Below, in pieces: positions 13,801-23,059 of a DNA stretch of 64,000 bases (position 1 is the first letter of the stretch; every line of letters begins with the position of its first letter). The stretch lies in the NCBI GenBank assembly GCA_965153455.1, contig OZ234500.1, positions 10,726,001 through 10,790,000 of the forward strand, written 5' to 3'. This DNA comes from Sphagnum compactum. Its lineage: Eukaryota > Bryophyta > Sphagnopsida > Sphagnales. The notes beneath the pieces were generated by a model. That model did no database searches and was not told the origin of the DNA. It worked only from the letters and a program-made list of their open reading frames with translations. Both the position numbers and the translations under genes were made by a program.

Positions 13801-14105
13801 ATCCGGGTTCAGAGACTTATTTGGTAGGGGCCGCGCGAACGCGAGCCCCCTCTGCCACAAATTACGACGTGCATGCCCCCCGTAGGAAGATGCTAGGGTC
13901 ACCCGCTCCTTAGTGCAATGGAGCAGGGTTCCCTAGGCCATCGGCCATCTTGACCACCGATCGACCCCGCCCAGGTAAGTATGATTTCAGGCTTCTCTTG
14001 TCGTTTTTATAGTTTCTCATTTCACTTCTTGCACCAAACTCTATGGGAGAATTCCCTAACCTCACTCTCCCCTCGTTCAAGCCCTTTCTTCTCCACTCTG
14101 CGCGC
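13801..14105. other. GC-richer patch, no gene recognised
   Basis: Base composition changes sharply here (for example GGGGCCGCGCGAACGCGAG near 13830) relative to the AT-rich DNA on the left. It could be the start of an unidentified transcript: a good donor-like CAGGTAAGT lies near 13975. No protein family was recognised on either strand. Confidence 0.3.
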
Positions 14106-14270
14106 AGATCTCTTTGGGCGTAGCAAGCCAAAACAGTGAGTTTTGCGTGCGTGCAGTAAATCTCTTGAGGAGTAGCAAGTGAAAACAGCGAGCTCTTCGT
14201 GTGTCATTTTTTCTTTTTTGTTTGAAATTTTAAGCACAAGACGTGTTTGAACTTTTAAGCACAAGATGTG
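14106..14270. repeat. Two short tandem duplications (52-bp and 25-bp periods)
   Basis: A segment of about 48 bp containing GTAGCAAGCCAAAACAGTGAG (14106-14153) is followed by a diverged copy with GTAGCAAGTGAAAACAGCGAG (14158-14205). Next to it, TTTGAAATTTTAAGCACAAG (14221-14245) is repeated immediately (14246-14270). Confidence 0.75.
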
Positions 14271-15100
14271 CGATAGAAGATTTGGCTATGAATGGTGAGC
14301 TAAATGCAGCAGTAATTGTGAATAGATCCATCACAGGGAATATGAGCCAAAGTTTGAGCCGCTCTGCATCTTTTGTGTAGAGCAATAATAACAACGGTGC
14401 AGGACCATCTCATGCAATGGTGGGGCGGCCACACAAAAGGTTAGCCTAGAGTTTCATAGGAATTGCTTGCTTTGTATATGTTTTCTTTGTATATTCCTTT
14501 TCTCCTGTTCTCTTCAGTTCATGTCCTTGCTCATGACAAAAGAAGGGTTGTACAAGCAGCATTTTGGTGCTTGCAAGCAATCCTGCAACGCCGTCATGAA
14601 GAGAGCTGGAAACTACACCAAATTCACCCCCAGAAACCACGAGGTTCCATCCCGAGAATCACATTGACTTAGTTCCCATGGCTTTGAAGGACGTACCTGA
14701 AGGTCAATTACACATACCCATGTTCTGCCAGTCCACTCTCCCCCCACATATCCATTACAGAGACCAATGCAACCATGGTTGGCGTCTCCAGAGGAATTGA
14801 AACAAAAAAATTGTGTCCATACCCCATATATGTTTGGTGATGACATTTAGTGTGTAGGGTTCCATGGTAACTCATGGGTCATCTCTCAAATGCAATAAGC
14901 CAACATTTAACTTTGATGTTGAAATCTAACTGCATAATTCATCGTACTCACACGACATGCCAATCAACACACTGGAAGCATTTCCATGTGCAATGTGTGG
15001 GATGGAATTAGCAATCAGATGGGTGGGTTCTTTTACAATTCAACTACCATCCATGAACCTGATAGCAGAATACTAAATATGACAAAAACAAACATTCAAC
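14271..15100. other. Intergenic; possible gene relic
   Basis: A short frame beginning with ATG near 14291 (MNGELNAAVIVNR...) reaches a TAG after about 30 codons and then stays open to near 14440. Another open stretch lies at 14520-14670. Neither resembles a family I know, so any decayed gene here is a guess. Confidence 0.25.
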
Positions 15101-18100
15101 ATGACAAAACATATTGCCTAATATTGAGATCTTGTAAAGTCTGCCTTCATTTGCAGTTGACAGTTACCACACTAGTCAGCTTAGTTTGTCTTTGTTGAAC
15201 AATTTGGTTATGGAAAGCCCAGATAGAAATTGAAATCTATGTACATAATCCATTAGAAATAACTGCACACAGATTTCAGATGGAACTGAAGTGCAAATTG
15301 CCACACCAAAAACCTTACTCTCCAATTATGAGAATAAATATTTGATCACCACAACTACGTTTGGAGTTTCCAAGTCAGGAAGTTTCAACTTGACAACTTG
15401 AGTGCTAAAATTGCAGAATGCTCACAAATTAATTGGATTGTTTGTATGTTACTGCTGCTGATCTCTCTACACCATAGATCCACTCCAATAGTGGCAGAGA
15501 AATCTGAGGTTGCATATTGCCGTTGACTCAAGTCTGCAATGATTTCAAACAATCCTATATGCTATTTTTCAGCTGTGCAAATTCTCTAAGTACACAGACT
15601 GACAGTGTAGATGTCATGCAAAAGATGAGTTTTGTAGACCACTCTCTTGCTTTGAGGTAGCTACAAATGTGGTGCTAGGCTCTTTGAACTACAGGCTACA
15701 GTGTGCAATCACACAATCATAGTGACACAAATGGGTGAGGCATTGAAATCCAGAATTATGTTTCACAACAATGTGTGCCTAAGTACAAGCTTTGTGTGCA
15801 CAAACCCTACACACTAACAGCTATACTAGACTGTACAGCCACCAAAGTCAAACATGCTTGTGCCAGCAAATGATTTCATGATATTTACCAATGCAATGCC
15901 CAAATTCACAAATAGGGAGCTCTTGGAGGGCCAACAGAGGGATGCAAGAGTCCTCTTACAAGAACTCTCTTCCCTCCAATGTGCTCACTCTTTGGAAATT
16001 CAGGAGGAAGTAGGGTTCCTAACTACTGGAGCAACAGGAGAGTTCTTTATCTCAAAAGCCACATTTTTTGAGAAATTTGGGGCCATCTTATTGGTCTGTG
16101 TTGAGTCTGTACCTTCTGTTGGGATTGTAGCCTTCATCAATACAAGAGCCCTCCTTGATGAGCTTCCACCTGACAAAAGTTGATGTATGCATGCACTCAG
16201 GTTCTGAGACTACCTAGGGTTCCCTACATATGCCAACCAATCACCAGCTGTCAGCTATCAGGTCATATTACTCTCACTACACTGGATGGAAGTAGGGTCC
16301 CTTCCAGAATTTCCACCATTAGTTTGTCCATCCTACAACCCAGCCAACCCCAACGTGAGATGTCTACTGTTAGTTCTAAGGAAATCAGAAAGGAAAGAGG
16401 AAGGCCTGGAACTTTCCGGCAGTGTTTGCCACAGAAGTGAAGACTGATGACCACAGATTCTATGTCTATTCTATGCCTTAAAAGTGAGATTGTCACATAA
16501 GCAGTACTAACATCTGTGGAAATAGCAGGCACATGGCGAGCCTTGCAACACCATCCTAGCTTAACTTATTTCTTTCATGATTCAAGTGCAATGCAATCAA
16601 ATCTCTCAAGGACAGCTTCATAATCCCTGTTAGGTGATGAATGAGGTTTAGGTACCATCTGCTTTGGTTCTACTGGAATCACAGGAGAGCTGCACTGTAT
16701 CCCTGGGGGATGCAGGCTGATTAGGGTCATCTTACTGCTCAAGGTCCATTCTGAGTCTGTAACTTCTGTTCGGATTGTAATGCTGCTTGACACAAGAGCC
16801 ATCCTTGATGAGCTTCCACTTGAACAAACGTTGATGTATATGTGTGTACTCAGGCTCTGTTGGACTACCTGAGATTCCCTACAAATGCCAAGCAGTCACC
16901 ACATGTCAGCTGTAAGATCACTCTTACTGCACTGGTTTGACTGTCACATTGATGTCACTAGTATGATATCCTCCTTGTGCACATAAAGTGGTGACAGCAA
17001 CCTACATATATTCCATCTGCTTGAGATACAGAAACCTTCCTGCAGCAACACTAGTTTGCTGGTGTTCAGAGATAATGGGTACTGACTAATAAGGGACCTA
17101 GAGCCACAAGACCACTGGCAAGAGGTCACTGTTGCTACACCATCACAAAGCCATTTTTGCAGCAAAGAGCAATTTGGCCTGGAGGTTTACCAAATCTTGG
17201 GTGGTTGCTTCATCTCATCCTGGACTCTTGAGCTTTGGTTCCTCTGATGACTTCATAGCACCACAAGCCATTACACCTGGAGCACATGTTCAATGAGCAG
17301 CATCAGCTATCTCAGTGGCATACTGGGGATCTTGAAAGTTTTGCGGTCCTGCAAAATTATTCTGATTTATTCATAGTGCCATGTCCCTACACTTAGCACC
17401 ATAGCACATCACAACACCTCAATTGATCTTGAATTCCATTTAGAAAGGATGGCAATAGGACAGGAGACACATGGAGACTCTCAAAGCACCTTTAACACAA
17501 ATACATCTACAATTTGAGTCCAGCTGTTCTGGATAAGATAGCTCTTAAGAACGAGCAGGATCTTCACTGAATCTACATAGTTCATGCCCAAATTGATAAA
17601 ACTGCACCACAGACTTGAAGCATGGTCAGCCACAACCCCAGCTCCACTGCCTGTCCCTCCTGCTGCAGGCTGAAAAGGACCTCAGGGCAAAAGCGTCAGT
17701 TTGATCACTGCATCAGAGAGTTGTTAAGAGACTCTGAAACGAAAAAATGAGAACTCACGATTAACACCTTAAGATCTAATCTTGCAGGCTCCCTATTCGA
17801 ATAAAACAGAATCCTATAGTTCTTTGTAAAAAGTACCTACACACTTGGGTGCACAATGAAGCCATTTCAATCTAATTTGTGAATCCTGTGAACAGAGAAC
17901 TCAAACAGTCAACATTTTGGGGTCCACCTCCAAGGATGAAGAGATCCTGGAAAATCCTCTACAAATGAGCATAGTGTAGCTCTTCATTAAAGTGGAGGGA
18001 CGGCAGTAGTGGAAGTCAGATGCAAGTTCTGATGGATATAACTTGCAAAGAGGCTGCAACAGAATCACCTTTCAATCATCACCAAGATCTAACCACTCTC

Positions 18101-18780
18101 CACAATAGACTGTGAGGAAGCATGATCATGTCACTTACTTTTGTCTGTTTCCAAAGCATGAACATAGTCACTACCTTTAGCATACTATTTCCTTCACTGC
18201 TCTTGGTATCCTGTCATGAGAACCCTACACAAACTTAATTTACTCTGGGATTAGAACTAATGTTGGAACTGTTGCCACTCTGAACCTATGTGATGAGAAA
18301 ACTTCTCTCTGATCCATTAGAAGCAGAACTGTGCATCTCAATTGATGTGATTCTTCACAGTGGCTCATACTTATGTAGTAAATAAACTTAATTAGCTTTT
18401 TTAGACACACATTTGGAACATGATTTCCACCTTTACCACAAGACCACAACCCTATCACAAGAAGAGGCTCTTCTCCACAGCTGCTAACGCACAATCACAT
18501 TCCTTAGCATTGTTGAAATATTAAGTGAGATGTAAATTCCTCCAACAAACTGAAATTTCAGCAGTGTTAAAACAAAGAACGATCTTGTCTTACATCATCA
18601 ATGAGCAAGGGAGTTATGCAAGTCACTGTTTTCTTCAACCTTCTATGATTCTGACACTGTGAAAGTATTGGAAAAAACCTATAGAACTTCACTGGGCGCT
18701 TCCTTTTGGCATAGAGACCTTGTTCACGTCTTTGCCAGAATAGTACCAGTTCAATCAAAGTGAGAAAAAGCAGCTTGATT
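15100..18780 (-). pseudogene. Casein kinase 1-like pseudogene, copy A (kinase core deleted)
   Basis: The segment aligns with the intact CK1 gene at 27973-32916 and its 3' flank. Recognisable parts: 3' flank (about 15.1-16.57 kb); last exon (16802-16575, still encoding PKQMVPKPHSSPNRDYEAVL); exon 13 near 17.2-17.35 kb; exon 12 near 17.65 kb; exon 10 near 17.93-18.06 kb; the intron beyond it; and a piece of intron 1 near 18.5-18.65 kb. The exon 10 copy has lost the frame (one base missing, TAG/TAA codons). Between about 18.48 and 18.5 kb the sequence jumps from intron 9 to intron 1, so exons 2-9, with the ATP site, HRD and DFG, are gone. It cannot make a kinase. Introns are retained, so it is a genomic duplicate, not a retrocopy. 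Limits are approximate. Confidence 0.85.
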
Positions 18781-19951
18781 CTACCAGGAATTTAGCTCTT
18801 GCAATTTGAGATCATACTCAATTGAGATATTAGTATGGACAAAGAGCAAAGAGCATTTAGACAAGGGTAATTAGGCAACAAAATGGACACCCAAAGTGTC
18901 AGAGGATAGCATTAGAGAGAGATGAAGACAAAACAGCTTACTACACCATGGCGCCTCCAGAGCAACTTCGAACTGGACCCATTGGCTTCGTGGGCAGAGT
19001 CACAGGTCGCGTGCATTGGAGCGGCTTCTATCGCTCCTTATCTCGAGCTCCCTGCATTAATATTTGGAATCGGATTGTCAAGCAATGAGACTTCACCTAA
19101 AAACTTCTGCAATTTGTCAAAGAACCCAAGCATTATTCGTTTCAGTTTTAGGCAGAGTTCAAATATCATCTTCAGCTCAATGTGTTCAAATAGCTTGGCG
19201 AGAATTATTGAGCTTGCCTTCAGTGGTTTTTTATATTCTGCTTGGCCTCACTGTTTAGGTTTGTTGACCTTCGGGCCATAGAAGACTCTACCACAATTCC
19301 GCTAAGCTTCAAACTCAGAAAAAAAAACTTTTGAACAATCCGTGAAACAACACGGAAACACTTTTGCAATATCGTAAAGCGTGTCAGAGGAGAAAACTGC
19401 AACTTCTCAGAGGAAGGATTTGGGACCCACAGAAGCACACGGCCCTTCCAGGTCTTTTCACTCAACCTCTTCAATCTTTTCCGTTTTTTCTCTTCTTCCA
19501 AGTCTTTCACGCAACCTCTTCACGCGTTCCCTTTTCGTCTCACGCTCTTCGGCTTCGACAAACAGCTTCGTTTCTCTCGCACTCTACTAAGTCGGTACGT
19601 AGTGTTCTCGGATTACTCCTCTCTTGCTACCCGACGTTTACTTTATCTATTCCTCTCTTGTTTTTCATCTCCATACTCTTGTTATTCTCTTTCTTTCTCA
19701 TTGTTTCGGATATTTTTGCCATTTGGTTCAATCTGTCTCTCGCGCTCTCTTACGTGTCTCTATCATCAAGATCAAGCAACTCTAAGGGGTCAGCATCGTC
19801 ATCTCTCCTAACTTTGTTCTCGTCTTCCTCTCGTGAGCATCTACTTCAGCAAGATTCAAAATGTATCGTAGGGTGGAGCGCGTAAACGTCTCGTCTCTAA
19901 CTGTTTTCTAGGCAGGTGCACGCATCTATATTCCTACACTCGGTCGAAGGG
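18781..19951 (+). promoter_or_regulatory. Upstream region and probable 5' leader of the kinase gene
   Basis: No separate gene supported. From about 19440 to 19830 the plus strand is pyrimidine-rich, as in many plant 5' leaders. A donor-like G|GTACGT near 19592 and acceptor-like TTTTCTAG or GCAG just before 19916 suggest a 5' UTR intron of about 0.3 kb. A 46-codon ORF starting with ATG near 18949 has no recognisable family. The transcription start is unknown. Confidence 0.35.
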
Positions 19952-22441
19952 ATGGCGGACACTCGTAAGGGCAGCACGATGGAGCTGGACGAGGAGCCGA
20001 CCGCTACAGGGCAGTGCACACGCTTCAAATCGGCAACTCAGGAGTTGGAGAGTGAAGTCACTACTCCAACGCAACTTACATGTTATGGGTCTGCACCCGA
20101 GGAGCATTGGACTGAGCTTGCAAAGCTTGCAGAGGATCTTCAAGATCAACTTGTGCTGGAGGAGGAGAGGTTTCCGGAAGTGCAACTACTAAGTCCGGCG
20201 GATCTTAGTTTACTAGAGGAGATTGCCGAAGGAGGTCAGGCACATGTTTTCTTCGCTGCTTGCAGCAAGTTTTCTACGCCCGTGGTTGTCAAAAGGCTAA
20301 AATATCGACCAGTTAATTTGTTGAGATTGCGAAGGCGAATGGACCGGGTGATGAAACTCGTGAGAGAGCACTCTTCTGCGATTTGCAGAGTGATGGCCGT
20401 CGGAAAGGACAACGTCGGCAATGGGTGGATCCTGATGGAACGCATGAACGGCGATTTGCGAAATCTCATCGACCGTGGTGTGCGCTATGTGGGCTATGTG
20501 GACGATGGGCAGATGCACTATGTGAAGCCTGGGGAGATGCCGTTTGACTACCGCGACACCATCAAGATGATGATGGACATTGCACGAGGGATGGAGGACC
20601 TGCACAGTTGCGGATTGATTCATAGAGATTTAAAGGCTTCGAATGTCCTGGTTACGCCTTTGTCTTTGAACTCACGTCGTGCAGAAGTGATTGGATTGGA
20701 GCAAGCTTTGGAGTCATTGTATTTCTACGTCAAGATCGGGGACTATGAGAGTTCAGACGACGTGGTGGGCACAGGATTCTGGAGACCACCGGAAGTGCTT
20801 CAAGCTCTGAAAGATGGAACCGAGCCTGTATGGTCCCCTGAAGGAGATGTGTATAGTTTCGCGATGTTATGTTACGAGCTACTTACTGGATGTATTCCGT
20901 TTAAAGAGCATCGTTTGTCAAACTATGATGTGGTTCTTTCAGGGCAACGACCAGAGCTTCCTCCCTACTTGAACTCTAAGATGAGGGACTTGTTACATTG
21001 TTGTTGGCATACGGAGCCACAGAAACGCCCTGGATGGATCACAATTGTAAAATCCTTGGAGGATGAATTCGAATTACATCGGCCTTCAGATCGGAATCCT
21101 CGTCTCTATAGGCGTCTGAAATGTACTCCAAAAGTTGAAGAGCCCTCCACGGAACCGTGTCCAGACACAGAGGATCAAAGTGTCGGATCGTCATCTACGG
21201 GGTTGTTAGCCTCCTCTACCGAGTTTCGTCCAGACATTGACCGTCAAAGTGCCGAAATGTCATCTACAGGGGTTTTAGAGATTGAGGGACCGGGGGCAAG
21301 ACGCCAGAAGATACTGAAGTCACTTCTGGACTCATGGGATAAAGTTCCCGTCAGCGAGGATTTTTTTCGAAGCTTATGCATCTCTTTGCGCAAGCGATTC
21401 TCGGTCAAATGGCGTGCACCAGAAGTCATCACTATGGACAGAGAAATTGCTCTTCGTCTTCCGAGAGGCATGATCCCGGTGATACATCTAATCGAGTCAC
21501 TGAAGATGCATGCACCCGGGAAGCTGGCTATAATCTGGGATGGCGTGGGTGCTAAAACAGTCATCACCTGCTCGGAGGAGCGAATCGCATTCGAGAAGAA
21601 GCGTGCACATGGGAAGATGGCTGTACTCTGGAAGGCAGGTACCAAAAGAGACGACAGCTTTTCTAACCTGGCGAAGGAGCTAAGCGACTTCCTTATGAAG
21701 CTTGACACCATGGAGGCGACTATACACTCACGATTCCAGGAGTTGATCATAGCCTTCGATGCAGCTGTAAAGCAAGACATTGCCTTGAAATGTTGGGTTG
21801 CACAAAGTCTGGCAGCTTCAGAACTTTTTGAAGCGGTCATAAAACACGTCAACTTTAATTGGAATTTCAACGAGCCTGGGAGGAGACCATCTGGCGCTGA
21901 TGTACAGGCCGCTTTAGCTGCTTGGCATGCAGAGAGCCCGGAAGGCTACCAAGCTTGGATGGAAGCTCGGATGGCAGCCTCAGCTCGAGAAGCCGGGAAG
22001 AAAGCTTGGAAAGTGGCCAAGAATGCGTTGCAGCAAGTGGAGGAGATAATGGCAGAATTTTCAGTGTTTGAACTGAAATTCCAATTTCTTGCATGGATGT
22101 TCTTATTTGAGACACACGAGGATGGTGAGACACTGTACAGGAAATGTTGCAAGGAATATTTCAAGGAGAATGTCCGGAAGGATCCTTATGATTGGTTAAT
22201 CGATGATCCTTGGGATGATGAATGTCGCTGGGACTTTGAAAGCAGACATTTGCACCAATGTCCTCAGGGGAAGCAAATTTATGATTGGTGGGTTGTGAAT
22301 AGTAAAGAATACACGTTAAATGGAGAAGAGATATCTGATGGACGCTTTGTGGAGATGGTTGGAATGATTAAAAAAACAATTCACAAGAGCCAGACTCTAG
22401 AGATGCTAGTGGGAGGTTGGCAGCATTCTAGGGAAGAGTAA
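19952..22441 (+). CDS. Intronless TKL-like protein kinase with large C-terminal region
   Basis: 829 aa in one uninterrupted frame. The first ATG is at 19952 (ATGGCGGAC); the frame is open upstream to a GTG at 19916, but that is not a likely start. Seen: kinase domain at about 86-375. The glycine loop is weak (EGGQAHV, 93-99). The ATP-anchoring Lys is K114 (VVVK), the catalytic loop is HRDLKASN (224-231) and the metal-binding Asp is D264. The usual DFG reads DYE (264-266), then GFWRPPE and a DVYSFAMLCYELLTG segment. After residue 400 comes a linker with two similar Ser/Thr-rich stretches, then about 370 residues I do not recognise. Known, from memory: related kinases with IGDYES are frequent in seedless plants, so DYE may be family-typical. 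Activity is plausible, since K, D and D are kept, but unproven. It sits between CK1 copy A and the RNR1 pseudogene. Substrate unknown. Confidence 0.85.
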   Translation: MADTRKGSTMELDEEPTATGQCTRFKSATQELESEVTTPTQLTCYGSAPEEHWTELAKLAEDLQDQLVLEEERFPEVQLLSPADLSLLEEIAEGGQAHVFFAACSKFSTPVVVKRLKYRPVNLLRLRRRMDRVMKLVREHSSAICRVMAVGKDNVGNGWILMERMNGDLRNLIDRGVRYVGYVDDGQMHYVKPGEMPFDYRDTIKMMMDIARGMEDLHSCGLIHRDLKASNVLVTPLSLNSRRAEVIGLEQALESLYFYVKIGDYESSDDVVGTGFWRPPEVLQALKDGTEPVWSPEGDVYSFAMLCYELLTGCIPFKEHRLSNYDVVLSGQRPELPPYLNSKMRDLLHCCWHTEPQKRPGWITIVKSLEDEFELHRPSDRNPRLYRRLKCTPKVEEPSTEPCPDTEDQSVGSSSTGLLASSTEFRPDIDRQSAEMSSTGVLEIEGPGARRQKILKSLLDSWDKVPVSEDFFRSLCISLRKRFSVKWRAPEVITMDREIALRLPRGMIPVIHLIESLKMHAPGKLAIIWDGVGAKTVITCSEERIAFEKKRAHGKMAVLWKAGTKRDDSFSNLAKELSDFLMKLDTMEATIHSRFQELIIAFDAAVKQDIALKCWVAQSLAASELFEAVIKHVNFNWNFNEPGRRPSGADVQAALAAWHAESPEGYQAWMEARMAASAREAGKKAWKVAKNALQQVEEIMAEFSVFELKFQFLAWMFLFETHEDGETLYRKCCKEYFKENVRKDPYDWLIDDPWDDECRWDFESRHLHQCPQGKQIYDWWVVNSKEYTLNGEEISDGRFVEMVGMIKKTIHKSQTLEMLVGGWQHSREE

Positions 22442-22550
22442 ATTTTTTGTGGACACTCTATGGAGATGGGTGGAATAACTAAGGAAGCAATTCACAAGAG
22501 CCTATCTCTAGAGATGCTTGTGGGAGGTTGGAAGCAATCTCGTAGAAGAG
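22341..22550 (+). repeat. 111-bp tandem duplication at the kinase C-terminus
   Basis: The segment from 22341 (GACGCTTTGTGGAGATGG) recurs from 22452 (GACACTCTATGGAGATGG), a period of 111 bp, or exactly 37 codons. Copy 1 encodes the last residues of the kinase (IHKSQTLEMLVGGW); copy 2 encodes IHKSLSLEMLVGGW beyond the stop codon, in the same frame. The frame then stays open to 22726. Confidence 0.85.
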
Positions 22551-23059
22551 AGGTTCTTGAGCCACGGAAGTTAGAATTGAATCAGAAAGCATGTAGCTTG
22601 GATGCAATTGAATTTGATAATATTTGCAAAATGGTTTTGGCAACAAATCCTACTCTTTTGGAGATGGGTTGTATTTCTGTAGGTGCTTCTCAAGGTCAAG
22701 GACGTTTTTGTTGTAATGGAATATAGTAGCTAGATTTGAGAAATCTATTGAAACTAGTGCAGATCCAATTGAGCAAATATAATTTGGTGCATCACCAATG
22801 ACACTTTTTCCTCGCCTCTTCCAATCTGCAAAAATGTTAGATGAGACTCACTATCAACTGATCAATCATTACCTTGCAGAAGCTTTGAGAAGAACATAGA
22901 GGAACAAATGTCTGACTATACTTTTGTTTTAGTCCAAGTTGCTCTCACTTTATGCAGGTGTGATCTTCAACTTGTGTAGAACACTCAAAGCACAAGGAAG
23001 ATGTTAAGGAATTCAAATGGCATTTGCATTCCATATTGAGGAGACCTACAATGATCTGA
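22551..23059. other. Open tail after the kinase stop, then spacer before the RNR1 relic
   Basis: The kinase frame remains open from the stop at 22439-22441 to the TAG at 22724-22726. This could be a former C-terminal extension or 3' UTR. From 22727 to 23059 I see no gene; the RNR1 relic becomes recognisable at about 23060. Confidence 0.5.

Noticed and set aside
19364-19885. 173-codon open frame upstream of the kinase
   Set aside because: Its Ser/Leu/Phe-rich composition comes from the pyrimidine-rich leader, and splice signals suggest a 5' UTR intron.
19916-19951. Kinase start at GTG 19916
   Set aside because: Plant nuclear genes rarely start at GTG; the ATG at 19952 (ATGGCG) is a good start, and the extra 12 codons overlap a likely intron acceptor.
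21244-21870. 208-codon open frame antisense to the kinase
   Set aside because: It is a shadow of the long coding frame on the plus strand.
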